Source of the DNA: Salinarimonas rosea DSM 21201
GTDB taxonomy: Bacteria; Pseudomonadota; Alphaproteobacteria; Rhizobiales; Beijerinckiaceae
Direction of reading: 5' to 3'
Length of the DNA: 64,000 nucleotides
NCBI RefSeq assembly: GCF_000429045.1
Contig: NZ_AUBC01000006.1
Location: 124,001-188,000 of the forward strand
Below are positions 36,841 to 46,304 of the stretch, piece by piece. Within the stretch, counting starts at the first letter, position 1, and each line of letters starts with the position of its first letter. A model generated the notes under the pieces. That model was not told the DNA's origin. It saw only the letters and a program-made list of their open reading frames with translations, and searched no databases. The position numbers were made by a program, and so were the translations under genes.

Positions 36841-37022
36841 CTGTCACCCCGGGTCGCGAAGCGGGCCCGGGGCCCAGATCCGCGACGTACCTCTCGGCGT
36901 GCGCGAGAGCGCGCGCGTCCACGGTCGCTGCCGGCAGCCGTCCCGGCCGCGGCGCTGGCGCGCCGCTCCACGAACACCCGAGGTTCTGGGTCCCGGATCG
37001 GCTTCGCCGTCCGGGATGACAG
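36841..37022. repeat. 182-bp element with 41-bp terminal inverted repeats
   Basis: The left end (36841-36881, beginning CTGTCACCCCGGG and containing GCGAAGC) is an imperfect inverted copy of the right end (36982-37022, ending GTCCGGGATGACAG and containing GCTTCGCC). The element fills almost the whole gap between gmk and the convergent ETF-QO gene. Sequences of this style, reading TCATCCCGGACGGCGAAGCC on the other strand, recur between genes in several rhizobial genomes as I know them. No coding capacity is seen. Confidence 0.7.
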
Positions 37023-37026
37023 CCGC

Positions 37027-38745
37027 TCACATGTTCGGGTACACCGGCCCGCCGCCGCCCTCGGGCGTCACCCACTGGATGTTCTGCGTCGGGTCCTTGA
37101 TGTCGCAGGTCTTGCAGTGGACGCAGTTCTGGGCGTTGATGACGAACTTCGGGTCCGTCTTCGCGTCGGGATCGGAATAGACGATCTCGTAGACCCCCGC
37201 CGGGCAGTACAGCCGCGCCGGCTCGCCGTATTTCGGCAGGTTGTGCTCCACCGGCACCTTCGGGTCGAGCAGCACGAGATGGCTCGGCTGGTCCTCCTCG
37301 TGGTTGGTGTTCGACAGGAACACCGAGGAGAGCTTGTCGAAGGCGAGCACGCCGTCGGGCTTGGGGTAGGTCTTCGGCTTCACCTCGGAGAGCGGCTTCA
37401 GGCACGCATGGTCCGGCTTGCCGTGGGGGAGCGTACCGAAGAAGGACGCGCCCATGATCTGGTGCGTCCACATGTCGAAGCCGCCGAGCGCGACGCCGAG
37501 CGCGGTGCCGTACTTCGACCACATCGGCTTGACGTTGCGGACGCGGTAGAGGTCCTCGCCCACCGCCGAGGCGCGCCAGGCTTCCTCGTAGCTCGCCACC
37601 TCGTCGTGGGCGCGCCCCGCTTGCACCGCCTCGAAGACGTGGTCGGCGCACAGCATGCCCGACAGCATGGCGTTGTGGGAGCCCTTGATGCGCGGCACGT
37701 TGACGAAGCCGCCGGCATCGCCGACGAGGCAGCCGCCGGGGAAGGAGAGCCTGGGCACCGACTGCCAGCCGCCCTCGACGATGGCGCGCGCGCCGTAGGC
37801 GATGCGCTTGGCGCCCTCGAAGGTCTCCGCGATGATCGGATGCGTCTTGAAGCGCTGCATCTCGTCGAAGGGCGAGAGCGTCGGGTTCTCGTAGTTCAGA
37901 TGCACGACGAAACCGACGGAGACCAGGTTCTCGCCGTAGTGGTACAGCCAGGAGCCGCCGCCGGTCCGGTTGTCGAGCGGCCAGCCGAACGAGTGCTGCA
38001 CCAGGCCCGGGCGGTGCTTCTCGGGCTGCAGCTCCCAGAGTTCCTTGACGCCGATGCCGTATTTCTGCGGCTCGCGGCCCTCCATCAGGCCGTAGCGGTT
38101 GATCATCTGCTTCGCGAGGTTGCCGCGCGCGCCCTCCGCGAAGATCGTGTACTTGGCGCGCAGCTCCATGCCGCGGGTGTAGTTCGGGCCGGGCTTGCCC
38201 TCGCGGGTGATGCCGAGATCGCCGGTGGCGACGCCCACCACCTTGCCGTCCTCGACCAGCACCTCGGAGGCCGCGAAGCCGGGATAGATCTCGACGCCCA
38301 GCGCCTCGGCGCGCGGCGCCAGCCAGCGGCAGACGCGGCCGAGCGAGCCGATGTAGTTGCCGTGGTTCGACATCAGCGAGGGCATGAACAGGTTCGGCAG
38401 CCGCACGCCGCCGGCCGGGCCGAGGAACAGGAACTCGTCCTTCGTCACCTCGGTATCCAGCGGGCGCTCGGGGTCCTCGCGCCAATCGGGCACCAGCGCG
38501 TCGAGGCCCGACGGGTCGATCACCGCGCCCGAGAGCACGTGCGCGCCGACCTCGGCGCCCTTCTCGACCACGACGACGGAGATCTCCGCACCGGCCTCGG
38601 CGGCGCGCTGCTTCAGCCGCATCGCGGTCGCGAGCCCGGCGGGGCCGGCGCCGACCACGACGACGTCGAAATCCATCGCCTCGCGCGGGGGCAGGTTTTC
38701 CGCCGTCTCCTCGGATGCGGTCTTCGGGGCGTCGTTGTCGCTCAC
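37027..38745 (-). CDS. Electron transfer flavoprotein-ubiquinone oxidoreductase
   Basis: Passes electrons from reduced ETF (fed by acyl-CoA dehydrogenases) to ubiquinone at the membrane. The 572-residue protein has the FAD site FDVVVVGAGPAGLATAMRL, LVGDAGGFVNVPRIKGSHNA, and the C-terminal 4Fe-4S cysteines in NAQNCVHCKTCDIKDPTQNI. The final VTPEGGGGPVYPNM is typical. It is the natural partner of the acyl-CoA dehydrogenase at 24.3-26.1 kb, although the etfAB genes are not in the window. Confidence 0.96.
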   Translation of the reverse strand: MSDNDAPKTASEETAENLPPREAMDFDVVVVGAGPAGLATAMRLKQRAAEAGAEISVVVVEKGAEVGAHVLSGAVIDPSGLDALVPDWREDPERPLDTEVTKDEFLFLGPAGGVRLPNLFMPSLMSNHGNYIGSLGRVCRWLAPRAEALGVEIYPGFAASEVLVEDGKVVGVATGDLGITREGKPGPNYTRGMELRAKYTIFAEGARGNLAKQMINRYGLMEGREPQKYGIGVKELWELQPEKHRPGLVQHSFGWPLDNRTGGGSWLYHYGENLVSVGFVVHLNYENPTLSPFDEMQRFKTHPIIAETFEGAKRIAYGARAIVEGGWQSVPRLSFPGGCLVGDAGGFVNVPRIKGSHNAMLSGMLCADHVFEAVQAGRAHDEVASYEEAWRASAVGEDLYRVRNVKPMWSKYGTALGVALGGFDMWTHQIMGASFFGTLPHGKPDHACLKPLSEVKPKTYPKPDGVLAFDKLSSVFLSNTNHEEDQPSHLVLLDPKVPVEHNLPKYGEPARLYCPAGVYEIVYSDPDAKTDPKFVINAQNCVHCKTCDIKDPTQNIQWVTPEGGGGPVYPNM

Positions 38746-38922
38746 GCGTTCACTCCCTCGGCTGGCGCATCACTCGCGGCGCGCGCGCCGGTGGCCCGGG
38801 CCGATGATGCGAGGCATGCCTGCACCGGATGAGAACGGGTTTCCGGCGGCACGGTTCAGATACGAACCTTTCGAGCCGGGAGCAAGCGTGCGGGGAGGGG
38901 AGGGAGCAAGCGCGAGCGGGCG

Positions 38923-39153
38923 TCAGCCCGTGACGGGCTCGATCTCGACCGCCTTCTTCCAGAAGCCCCACATCAGCCACAGGCCGAGAACGCTGAACAG
39001 CGCCATCAGCACGTAGCTCACCGTGTCGCCGAGCTCGAACAGCCCCGCGATCGCCCACCCGGCGGCGAGCGCGACGCCGAACACCTCGACGCCGACGAGG
39101 ATCATCACCGACACGACGGTGAGGAGGTTGCGGGAGTTGGTCTTGCTGGCCAC
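38923..39153 (-). CDS. Small two-helix membrane protein
   Basis: A 76-residue protein from a GTG at 39153 (VASKTNSRNLLTVVSVMILV). It has two membrane helices, around LTVVSVMILVGVEVFGVALA and SYVLMALFSVLGLWLMWGFW, and a short charged tail. GGAG lies upstream of the GTG, which is preferred over the in-frame ATG 51 codons earlier because that stretch is Arg/Ala-rich and not protein-like. Function unknown. Confidence 0.7.
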   Translation of the reverse strand: MASKTNSRNLLTVVSVMILVGVEVFGVALAAGWAIAGLFELGDTVSYVLMALFSVLGLWLMWGFWKKAVEIEPVTG

Positions 39154-39393
39154 GGTGGAAGCTCCGAGGAGGGCGGCGCGTGAGCGCCCGTGTTTGGCCC
39201 AAAGCGCCGCGGCACGCAAGACGGCCGGCGCGTGTCTGCTCACTTTCCGGTGAAGGGGTCGGAGGTGCGCGGGACGTCGCGCCGTTCGAGCCGTGCGCGG
39301 CGGCACGCGGGGGCATCGCCGACGATGGCGACGTTCATGCCGCGCGGAGTCGACGCACGCGGGTCATCCCGGCGAGCCTCTCGCCGGCGCGGC

Positions 39394-40632
39394 TCAGGAG
39401 CGGTAGTCGCCGTTGATCTCGACATAGGCCTTGGTGAGGTCGCAGGTCCACACCCGCGCCGCGCCGTCCCCGAGCCCGAGCGCGACGCCGATCTCGACGT
39501 CGGGGAGGCGCATTGCCGCGGAGGCCGCCTCCTCGGAATAGTCCGGGTCGCGGGCGCCCTCCCGGGCGACGCGCACGCCGCCGAAGGAGATCGACAGCCG
39601 GTCGCGGTCCGCCGGCTCGCCGGCCTTGCCGACCGCCATCACGACGCGTCCCCAGTTCGCGTCCTCGCCGGCGATCGCGGTCTTCACCAGCGGCGAGTTG
39701 GCGATCGAGAAGGCGATGCGCTTGGCCGAGGCGTCGTCGACCGCGCCCGACACCCTGACCGTCACGAACTTGCGCGCGCCCTCGCCGTCCTTGGCGACGA
39801 GCTGGGCCAGCTCGACGAGCAGGTCCTCGAGCGCCGCGCCGAAGGCGGCGGCGCGCGGGTCGTCGGCGGACGCGATCGGGGCCATGTCGGCCTTGCCCGT
39901 GGCGAAGGCGACGAGCGTGTCCGAGGTCGAGGTGTCGCCGTCGACCGTCACGCAGTTGAACGAGCGCTCCGTCGCGGCGGCGAGCAGCGCCTGCAGCACC
40001 GGGGCGGCGATCGCCGCGTCGGTGAAGGCGAAGGCGAGCATCGTCGCCATGTCCGGCTGGATCATGCCCGCGCCCTTGGCGATGGCGTTGAGCGTCACCG
40101 GGACGCCGTCGAGGTCGATGGTGCGCGTCGCGAGCTTGGGGAAGGTGTCGGTGGTCATGATCGCCCGCGCCGCCGCCTCCCAGGCGGCCGCGCCGCCCTC
40201 GGCGCGCGCCGCGCAGTCCGGCAGCACGCCCTCGAAGCGGGTGGCGTCGAGCGGCTCGCCGATGACGCCGGTGGAGGCGACGAACACCTCCGCCGGCGCG
40301 CAGCCGGCTGCGCGCGCGGCGATGTCGGCGGAGAGCGCCACCGCGTCGGCGCCCTTGCGGCCGGTGAAGGCGTTGGCGTTGCCGGAATTGACGAGGAGAA
40401 CCCGCGCTTCCCCGCCCGCGAGGTTCGCCCGGCACCAGTCGACCGGCGCGGAGGGGCACTTCGAGCGGGTGAACACGCCCGCGACCGCGGTGCCGGCGTC
40501 GAGCCCGACCCAGAGCACGTCGGTGCGGCCGCGGTAGCGGATGCCCGCCGCGGCCGTGGCGAGGCGCACGCCCGCGATCTCGGGCAGCGTCGGGAGCGTC
40601 GCGGGGGCGAGGGGGGAGACGGGCGTGGCCAT
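39394..40632 (-). CDS. argJ: Glutamate N-acetyltransferase / amino-acid acetyltransferase ArgJ
   Basis: Bifunctional enzyme of arginine synthesis that makes N-acetylglutamate and recycles the acetyl group. The 412-residue protein has [45 protein letters not shown] and the autocleavage region [12 protein letters not shown], in which a threonine becomes the beta-chain N-terminus. C-terminal [10 protein letters not shown] is also typical. It is followed by no recognisable gene for about 240 bases. Confidence 0.95.
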   Translation of the reverse strand: MATPVSPLAPATLPTLPEIAGVRLATAAAGIRYRGRTDVLWVGLDAGTAVAGVFTRSKCPSAPVDWCRANLAGGEARVLLVNSGNANAFTGRKGADAVALSADIAARAAGCAPAEVFVASTGVIGEPLDATRFEGVLPDCAARAEGGAAAWEAAARAIMTTDTFPKLATRTIDLDGVPVTLNAIAKGAGMIQPDMATMLAFAFTDAAIAAPVLQALLAAATERSFNCVTVDGDTSTSDTLVAFATGKADMAPIASADDPRAAAFGAALEDLLVELAQLVAKDGEGARKFVTVRVSGAVDDASAKRIAFSIANSPLVKTAIAGEDANWGRVVMAVGKAGEPADRDRLSISFGGVRVAREGARDPDYSEEAASAAMRLPDVEIGVALGLGDGAARVWTCDLTKAYVEINGDYRS

Positions 40633-40754
40633 GGCGCGGATCCGGTGTCGAGGGGAGGCGGCGCGCTTCTACCGCAGGCGCCGCCGCCGCGCGAGCGGAA
40701 AGCTGCACGTCCTCGTTCGGCATCCCGCCGGCGTCCGCCCTCCGCTCCAGCGGC

Positions 40755-43181
40755 TCACGTCCTCAGGACGGCGCCCGTCTTCTTGCCCACCTCGCCGACA
40801 ATCTTCTGCGAGATCGCCTCGATCTCGGCATCCGTCAGCGTCTTCTCGCGCGGCTGGAGGGTCACGGCGACGGCGACCGACTTCTTGCCGGCCTCGACGC
40901 GCTCGCCCTCGTAGACGTCGAAGACGGCGACGTCGGCCACGAGCGCCTTCTCGGCGCCCTGCGCCGCGCGCACGATCGCCGCCGCCTCGACGCCCGCGTC
41001 GACCACGAAGGCGAAGTCGCGGGTCAGCGGCTGGAAGCCCGAGAGCGCGAGCGGCGGCTTCACCTTGGTCGGCTTCGCCTTCGGCGCAGGCAGCGTCTCG
41101 AGGTCGATCTCGAAGGCGACGATCGGCCCCTTGGCGTCGAGCGCCTTCAGGACGGAGGGGTGCAGCTCGCCGAAATGGCCGAACACCGCCTTGGGCCCGA
41201 GCTGGATGCGGCCGGATCGCCCGGGATGCATCCAGTCCGGCCCGCCGGCGACGATCTGGAGCGCGCCGACCGGCATGCCGAGGGCGGCGAGGAGCGCCAG
41301 CGCGTCGGCCTTGGCGTCGAACACGTCGACCGTGCGCGCACCGCCGTCCCAGTGCCGCCCCGACCCTTCGAGCCGCGCCGTGCCGCGCCGCACGGCGGCG
41401 GCGCGCATGGTCTGGCCCGCGGGCGTGTCGTCGCGGAAGCACTGGCCGACCTCGAACAGCGCCACGTCCGGATAGCCGCGATCGGCGTTGCGCTGCGCGG
41501 CACGGATCAGCCCCGGCAGCAGCGAGGGACGCATGTCGGAGAGGTCCGACGCGATGGGGTTCGCCACCTCGAGCGACGGGTCGCCGCCGCCGAAGAGCAG
41601 TGCCTGCTCCTTGGCGATGAAGGACCAGGTCACGGCCTCGAGCAGGCCGCGTGCCGCGAGGGTGCGCTTGGCCGTGCGCGTGCGCTTCTGCACGAGGGTG
41701 AGCACGGGCTTGGCGATACCGCGGTCGCGGGCTAGCGGGCGCGCGTCGATCCGGTCGATGCCGGCGATCCGTACGATCTCCTCGACGAGATCCGCCTTGC
41801 CCTCGATGTCGGGACGCCAGGAGGGCGGCAGCACCTTCACCGCGTCGCCCGCTCCGGTGCCCGACAGGTGGAAGCCGAGCTCCTGGAGGATCACCTTCGC
41901 CTCCGCCTGGGGCACGTCGAGGCCCGAGAGCCGCTTCGTCTCGCTCCACGGGAAGGTGATGATGCGGCTCGTGTCCGGAATGGCGCCCGCGAGCACGCGC
42001 GTCGAGGCCTCGCCGCCGCACAGGTCCAGCACGAGCCGCGTCGCGGCGTCGAGCCCGGGCAGCGTGTCGTTGGGGTCGACGCCGCGCTCGAAGCGATAGC
42101 GCGCGTCGGTGACGATGCCGAGCCGGCGGCCCGTGCGCGCGATGTCGCGCGGATCCCACAGGGCGGATTCGATCAGCACGTTGGTCGTGCCCTCGTCGCA
42201 GCCGGTGTGCTCGCCGCCCATGATGCCGCCGATCGATTCGGGGCCGTTCTCGTCCGCGATGACGACGACGCTCTCGTCGAGCGCGTAGGTACGCCCGTCG
42301 AGCGCGAGCAGGCTCTCGCCGGCGCGCGCCTTGCGCACGACGAGGTCGCCGCGCACCTTGTCCGCGTCGAAGACGTGCAGCGGGCGGCCGCGGTCGAAGG
42401 TCATGTAGTTCGTGATGTCGACGAGCGCGTTGATCGGGCGCAGGCCGATCGCCTTCAGCCGCCGCTGCATCCAGGCGGGGGAGGGGCCGTTGCGGACGCC
42501 GCGCACGAGCCGCAAGGCGAAGGCCGGGCACAGGTGCTCCTCGCCGGGCAGGTCGCGCTCGACCCGCACGGGCAGCTCGAACGCGCCCTCGAGCGCCGGC
42601 TCCGGTGCGCGCTTCAGGGCGCCGAGGCCGACGGCGGCGAGATCGCGGGCGATGCCGTGCACCGAGGCGCAGTCCGAGCGGTTCGGCGTCAGCCCGATCT
42701 CGATCACGGCGTCGTCGAGGCCCGCATAGGCCGCGAAGGCCTGGCCCGTGGGCGCCTCCTGCGGCAGGTCGATGATGCCGTCGTGGTCCTCCGAGAGGCC
42801 GAGCTCGGCCTCCGAGCAGAGCATGCCCGCGCTCTCGACGCCGCGGATGACGCCGACGCCGAGCGTGATGTCCTTGCCCGGGATGTAGGTGCCGGGCGGG
42901 GCGAAGACGCTCTTCATGCCCGCCCGCGCGTTCGGTGCGCCGCAGACGACCTGGATCGGCGGCGCGCCGTCGCCGACGTCGACCGTGCAGACCCGCAGCC
43001 GGTCGGCGTTGGGGTGCTGCTCGGCGGTGAGCACGGAGGCGATCCGGTAGGGCGCGAGCGCCTTCGCCTTGTCCTCCACGGCCTCCACCTCGAGGCCGAT
43101 GCGGGTGAGCGTCTCGGCGACCACGTCGAGGGAGGCGGCGGTCTCGAGATGCTCCTCGAGCCAGGAGAGGGTGAGCTTCAT
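40755..43181 (-). CDS. pheT: Phenylalanyl-tRNA synthetase beta subunit
   Basis: With PheS it charges tRNA-Phe. The 808-residue protein has the N-terminal tRNA-binding domain ([20 protein letters not shown]), the B3/B4 editing region ([40 protein letters not shown]), the B5 domain and the C-terminal anticodon-binding domain ([18 protein letters not shown]). The start at [14 protein letters not shown] is canonical. Unusually, it is separated from pheS by two small genes. Confidence 0.96.
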   Translation of the reverse strand: MKLTLSWLEEHLETAASLDVVAETLTRIGLEVEAVEDKAKALAPYRIASVLTAEQHPNADRLRVCTVDVGDGAPPIQVVCGAPNARAGMKSVFAPPGTYIPGKDITLGVGVIRGVESAGMLCSEAELGLSEDHDGIIDLPQEAPTGQAFAAYAGLDDAVIEIGLTPNRSDCASVHGIARDLAAVGLGALKRAPEPALEGAFELPVRVERDLPGEEHLCPAFALRLVRGVRNGPSPAWMQRRLKAIGLRPINALVDITNYMTFDRGRPLHVFDADKVRGDLVVRKARAGESLLALDGRTYALDESVVVIADENGPESIGGIMGGEHTGCDEGTTNVLIESALWDPRDIARTGRRLGIVTDARYRFERGVDPNDTLPGLDAATRLVLDLCGGEASTRVLAGAIPDTSRIITFPWSETKRLSGLDVPQAEAKVILQELGFHLSGTGAGDAVKVLPPSWRPDIEGKADLVEEIVRIAGIDRIDARPLARDRGIAKPVLTLVQKRTRTAKRTLAARGLLEAVTWSFIAKEQALLFGGGDPSLEVANPIASDLSDMRPSLLPGLIRAAQRNADRGYPDVALFEVGQCFRDDTPAGQTMRAAAVRRGTARLEGSGRHWDGGARTVDVFDAKADALALLAALGMPVGALQIVAGGPDWMHPGRSGRIQLGPKAVFGHFGELHPSVLKALDAKGPIVAFEIDLETLPAPKAKPTKVKPPLALSGFQPLTRDFAFVVDAGVEAAAIVRAAQGAEKALVADVAVFDVYEGERVEAGKKSVAVAVTLQPREKTLTDAEIEAISQKIVGEVGKKTGAVLRT

Positions 43182-43216
43182 CGGTCGGGTCCGTTCGTGT
43201 CGCGGGCGGCGCCGGT

Positions 43217-43678
43217 TCAGGGCCGGGGCTTGAAGAGGAGGCGGGCGGCGAGGTCGAGGCGGATGGCGGCGGGGACGGTGGCGAGTGCGGCGATGCCGCG
43301 TTCCGCGAGCTCGACAGCGGTCACCGCCTCCTCGCGGGTGAAAGAGCGGCTCGGGTCGTAGTCCGCAAGGTGACGCAGTTCCTGGAGCGCGATGAAAATG
43401 CTCGCGAACTGCCGCACGCCGTCGTGCGACGCCTGCACCTCCGGGCGCCGCATCACGTCCTTGACGAAGGCGTGCTGAACCGCTCGATACGTGAGCAGCC
43501 AAGCGTCCGTCGAGGCTTTCGTCCGGCCGATCAGGGCGTTGGCGGCCATGCGCGCGGCGGCGTGGAACACCGCATAGTACGCCGTGCTGACGGCCCGCTT
43601 CAGGAGCGCCTGGCGAGGGCTGGTTCTGCGGCGCCGAAGCATGTGCTCCGCGGCGCCGATCAGCTCCTGGGGCGTCAT
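43217..43678 (-). CDS. HEPN-family protein inside the pheS-pheT operon
   Basis: A 153-residue all-helical protein of HEPN/UPF0332-like type: [20 protein letters not shown], then the hallmark [20 protein letters not shown], then [19 protein letters not shown]. Some HEPN proteins are toxic RNases with an R-x4-6-H motif on the last helix. Here the helix reads LRHLADYD, so a standard catalytic pair is not obvious. Its ATG overlaps the stop codon of the 91-residue gene (ATGA), which implies translational coupling, and its end is 35 bases from pheT. It is probably the effector half of a two-gene module. Confidence 0.72.
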   Translation of the reverse strand: MTPQELIGAAEHMLRRRRTSPRQALLKRAVSTAYYAVFHAAARMAANALIGRTKASTDAWLLTYRAVQHAFVKDVMRRPEVQASHDGVRQFASIFIALQELRHLADYDPSRSFTREEAVTAVELAERGIAALATVPAAIRLDLAARLLFKPRP

Positions 43679-43950
43679 CGCCGACCCTCCGGCTCCGGGA
43701 AGCGGTGCTGGAGATAGGGGATCCGGTCGTCGTTTCGGCCGCGCACGGTGTCCCAGATCTCGTTCATCGCCAGCAGCGCCGCGTCCGCGTCGAGCTTCGG
43801 CTCACCGAGCCGATACTTCGCCGAGACGAAGATCGCCGGGTCGCCGTCGTGGTCTCGGCCGGAGACGACCTCCGCCGTCTCGAAGCCGAAGGGCCCGAGA
43901 TGCCTGCGCAGGATGGGCTCGACGAGCCGCCTGATCTCCTCGTCCGTCAT
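43675..43950 (-). CDS. Small acidic partner of the HEPN gene
   Basis: A 91-residue protein starting [20 protein letters not shown]. It has alternating strands ([33 protein letters not shown]) and a C-terminal [14 protein letters not shown] do not recognise a named family; no nucleotidyltransferase GSxxxR motif of the MNT partner type is visible. It starts 40 bases after pheS and its stop overlaps the HEPN start by 4 bases, so it is likely the partner or antitoxin-like half of the pair. Confidence 0.65.
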   Translation of the reverse strand: MTDEEIRRLVEPILRRHLGPFGFETAEVVSGRDHDGDPAIFVSAKYRLGEPKLDADAALLAMNEIWDTVRGRNDDRIPYLQHRFPEPEGRR

Positions 43951-43989
43951 GACCTCGCCTCCCGCGCGCGATCGTCGCGCGTGCGCGCC

Positions 43990-45072
43990 TCAGCTCGACA
44001 GCCCGCCGGCCAGCGTCGGCAGGTCGAGCGGGCGGAAGCCGTAGTGCTCGATCCAGCGCTTGTCGGCCTCGAACATGTCGCGCAGGTCGGGGATGCCGTA
44101 CTTGAGCATGGCGATGCGGTCGATGCCCATGCCCCAGGCGAAGCCTTGGTACACGTCCGGATCGAGACCGCAATTGCGCAGCACGTTGGGATGCACCATC
44201 CCGCAGCCGAGGATCTCGAGCCAGTCGTTGCCCTCGCCGAAGCGGATCTCCCCGCCCGAGCGGTCGCACTGGATGTCGACCTCCGCCGAGACCTCGGTGA
44301 AGGGGAAGAAGGACGGGCGCAGGCGCATCTTGACGTTGTCGATCTCGAAGAACGCCTTGCAGAACTCCTCGATGATCCACTTCAGGTTCGCGAGCGTCGC
44401 GCTCTTGTCGATCACGAGCCCCTCGACCTGGTGGAACATCGGCGTGTGGGTCTGGTCGGAATCGTGGCGGTACGTCCGTCCGGGGATGATCACCCGGATC
44501 GGCGGCTCGACGCTCTCCATGGTGCGGATCTGCACCGGCGAGGTGTGGGTGCGCAGGAGCTTGCGCTCGCCGCGCGCGTCCTCGCGCATGAAGAACGTGT
44601 CGTGCATCTCCCGGGCGGGGTGGCCCTCGGGGAAGTTCAAGGCCGTGAAGTTGTAGTAGTCGGTCTCGACGTCCGGCCCCTCCGCGATCGAGAAGCCCAT
44701 GTCGGAGAAGATCGCCACGAGCTCGTCGATCACCTGGCTGATCGGGTGGATGCGCCCGCGCGCCTCGGGGCTCTCGCGGACCGGCAGGGTGACGTCGACG
44801 CGCTCGGCGGCGAGGCGCTCGGCGAGCGCCGCCTCCTCGAGCTTCACCTTGCGCGCGGCGATCGCGCCCTGGACGGCGTCGCGCAGGCCGTTGATCTGCG
44901 GGCCGAGCGTCTTGCGCTCGTCGGGCGTCATGCCGCCCAGCGATTTCAGCCGCTCGGAGACGACGCCCTTCTTGCCGAGCGCGAACACGCGCACGCCCTC
45001 GAGCGCGGCTTCGTCGGTCGCGGCCTCGATGCGGGCGAGGATGTCGCGTTCGAGCTCGGTCAGGTCGGTCAT
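43990..45072 (-). CDS. pheS: Phenylalanyl-tRNA synthetase alpha subunit
   Basis: Catalytic subunit of the synthetase. The 360-residue protein has the N-terminal coiled coil (GQHINGL-like region, here [20 protein letters not shown]), class II motif 2 ([34 protein letters not shown]) and motif 3 ([20 protein letters not shown]). The ATG at 45072 is supported by GAGGGA upstream. It is divergent from rpmJ. I did not see a leader peptide or T-box-like attenuator. Confidence 0.96.
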   Translation of the reverse strand: MTDLTELERDILARIEAATDEAALEGVRVFALGKKGVVSERLKSLGGMTPDERKTLGPQINGLRDAVQGAIAARKVKLEEAALAERLAAERVDVTLPVRESPEARGRIHPISQVIDELVAIFSDMGFSIAEGPDVETDYYNFTALNFPEGHPAREMHDTFFMREDARGERKLLRTHTSPVQIRTMESVEPPIRVIIPGRTYRHDSDQTHTPMFHQVEGLVIDKSATLANLKWIIEEFCKAFFEIDNVKMRLRPSFFPFTEVSAEVDIQCDRSGGEIRFGEGNDWLEILGCGMVHPNVLRNCGLDPDVYQGFAWGMGIDRIAMLKYGIPDLRDMFEADKRWIEHYGFRPLDLPTLAGGLSS

Positions 45073-45155
45073 CGGTCCCTCGGCGGTTTCGCGCGTCGCG
45101 CTGATCAAGCGCCTGGAGGGCGGGGCGTCAAGTGCCGGATGCGCCCGCGCGGGCG

Positions 45156-45184
45156 TTGACCAGCGGGCGCGTTTTGGGTATTGC
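45156..45184 (+). promoter_or_regulatory. Likely rpmJ promoter
   Basis: TTGACC (45156-45161) and TATTGC (45179-45184) with a 17-base spacer, about 130 bases before the rpmJ ATG. Confidence 0.5.
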
Positions 45185-45312
45185 CCCCATCAACGTCACG
45201 CGGGCGCCGCGTGCGGGTGGTCCTCGCGTCCCTGACGTCGCCTCCGGCGATTCGGGCGTTCGAGGCGGCCGCAGGCGGCGTCGGGCGCGAAGCGCGCCGA
45301 GGAGAGCCTACC

Positions 45313-45438
45313 ATGAAGATCCGCAACTCGCTGAAGTCCCTGCGCACGCGCCACCGCGACAACCGCATCGTGCGCCGCAAGGGCCGCGTCTACATCATCA
45401 ACAAGACGCAGAAGCGCTTCAAGGCCCGCCAGGGCTGA
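45313..45438 (+). CDS. rpmJ: 50S ribosomal protein L36 (zinc-free form)
   Basis: A 41-residue protein: [20 protein letters not shown], then [20 protein letters not shown]. It lacks the four zinc-binding residues of classical L36, the usual alphaproteobacterial form. GGAGAG lies upstream of the ATG. Confidence 0.95.
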   Translation: MKIRNSLKSLRTRHRDNRIVRRKGRVYIINKTQKRFKARQG

Positions 45439-45466
45439 GGACGCGACGCCGCGCCGCGAGCGCAGC

Positions 45467-45498
45467 CCCGCCGCTTTCCGCCGCAGGCGGACGGCGGG
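45467..45498 (+). terminator. Strong hairpin after rpmJ
   Basis: CCCGCCG-ctt-TCCGCC pairs with GGCGGA-CGGCGGG around a GCA loop, giving 13 paired bases with one 3-base bulge. It lies 28 bases after the rpmJ stop. There is no T-tract, so it may be an mRNA-processing or stabilising structure rather than a true terminator. Confidence 0.45.
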
Positions 45499-45542
45499 AC
45501 GACGCGATTGACGACACGTGCCGGATGAGGCGATCATCCGGC

Positions 45543-46145
45543 ATGCGTCGTTTTCGTGCCACGCTTCTCGCCTGCGGCGTCGCCGCCGCGCTCGTCGCGG
45601 CGGTCCCCCGTGCGCACGCCGAGGGGCCGGAAGCCGGCGGGTCCCGCGCGGCCGAGCCCGCGCCGGACGGGCGCGTCGACCAGCTCTTCGCACGTCTCGC
45701 CCGCACCGAGAGCGCAGCGGAGGCGCGCGGCGTGGCGCTCCTCATCCAGCGGCGCTGGCTCGAATCCGGCTCGCCCACGGCGGACCTGCTGATGGACCGC
45801 GCCCGCGAGGCGATGCGCGCCCGCGATCCCGCGCTCGCCATCGAGCTGATCGACCGCATCCTCGTTATCGAGCCGGGCTGGGCCGAGGCGTGGAACCGCC
45901 GGGCGATCGCCTTCACCATGCTCGACGACCCGGCATCGGCGATCGCCGACATCTACCGCGTCGTGTCCCTCGAGCCCCGTCATTTCGCCGCCTGGGCCGG
46001 GCTCGGGAACCTGCTGATGCAGGCCGGCGACGAGCGCGGCGCGCTCGAGAGCTTCGAGCGTGCGCTCGCCATCCACCCGCACCTGCCGCGTATCGAGACG
46101 ATCGTCGGGCGGCTGTCGCGGGAGGTGGACGGGGTCGACCTCTGA
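45543..46145 (+). CDS. Exported TPR-repeat protein
   Basis: A 200-residue protein. The signal peptide (MRRFRATLLACGVAAALVAA) ends near RAHAEG, and at least three tetratricopeptide-like repeats follow (ALAIELIDRILVIEPGWAEA, WNRRAIAFTMLDDPASAIAD, WAGLGNLLMQAGDERGALES). These would form a protein-binding scaffold in the periplasm. I use the ATG at 45543 because it begins directly at the signal peptide and GAGG lies upstream; an in-frame ATG at 45525 adds six residues. Its partner is unknown. Confidence 0.8.
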   Translation: MRRFRATLLACGVAAALVAAVPRAHAEGPEAGGSRAAEPAPDGRVDQLFARLARTESAAEARGVALLIQRRWLESGSPTADLLMDRAREAMRARDPALAIELIDRILVIEPGWAEAWNRRAIAFTMLDDPASAIADIYRVVSLEPRHFAAWAGLGNLLMQAGDERGALESFERALAIHPHLPRIETIVGRLSREVDGVDL

Positions 46146-46193
46146 ACCCTCCGGGTCCCCGGCGGCGACCGGCGTCGCGCGCGCCCAATCGAC

Positions 46194-46222
46194 TTGACCG
46201 GCGGTGGCCGAGCAATTAGATA
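46194..46222 (+). promoter_or_regulatory. Promoter upstream of the Abi_2 locus
   Basis: TTGACC (46194-46199) and TAGATA (46217-46222) with a 17-base spacer. It is one of the best promoter matches in the window and lies in a locally AT-richer stretch. Transcription would start near 46229. Confidence 0.6.
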
Positions 46223-46228
46223 TTGGCA

Positions 46229-46279
46229 GTCATGGCCGGCCCCTCTGATGCGCAAGCTCAAGGGTCGGTCTTCTTTTTT
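46229..46279 (+). ncRNA. Putative short structured RNA ahead of the Abi_2 gene
   Basis: From the predicted start near 46229 the sequence runs into a 9-bp stem, GGCCGGCCC (46234-46242) with GGGTCGGTC (46262-46270), including two G-U pairs. The loop can fold an inner stem capped by a GCAA tetraloop. TTCTTTTTT (46271-46279) follows directly, so the unit reads as a roughly 50-base RNA ending in an intrinsic terminator, 25 bases before the Abi_2 ATG. The right arm can instead pair with GACCGGCC (46280-46287), which would break the terminator. The transcript ends are inferred, not measured. Confidence 0.5.
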
Positions 46280-46304
46280 GACCGGCCTCTGGTAGAAGGG
46301 CGAG

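Noticed and set aside
39240-39425. A small minus-strand frame after argJ
   Set aside because: It overlaps the argJ end, has no good ribosome site, and its sequence (Arg-rich) is not protein-like. I also looked for the mutT gene often found here and did not find it.
43217-43678. R-x6-H (RPEVQASH) in the HEPN protein as a catalytic RNase motif
   Set aside because: It lies in the wrong helix relative to known HEPN RNases, and the usual final-helix motif is absent, so I did not claim catalytic residues.
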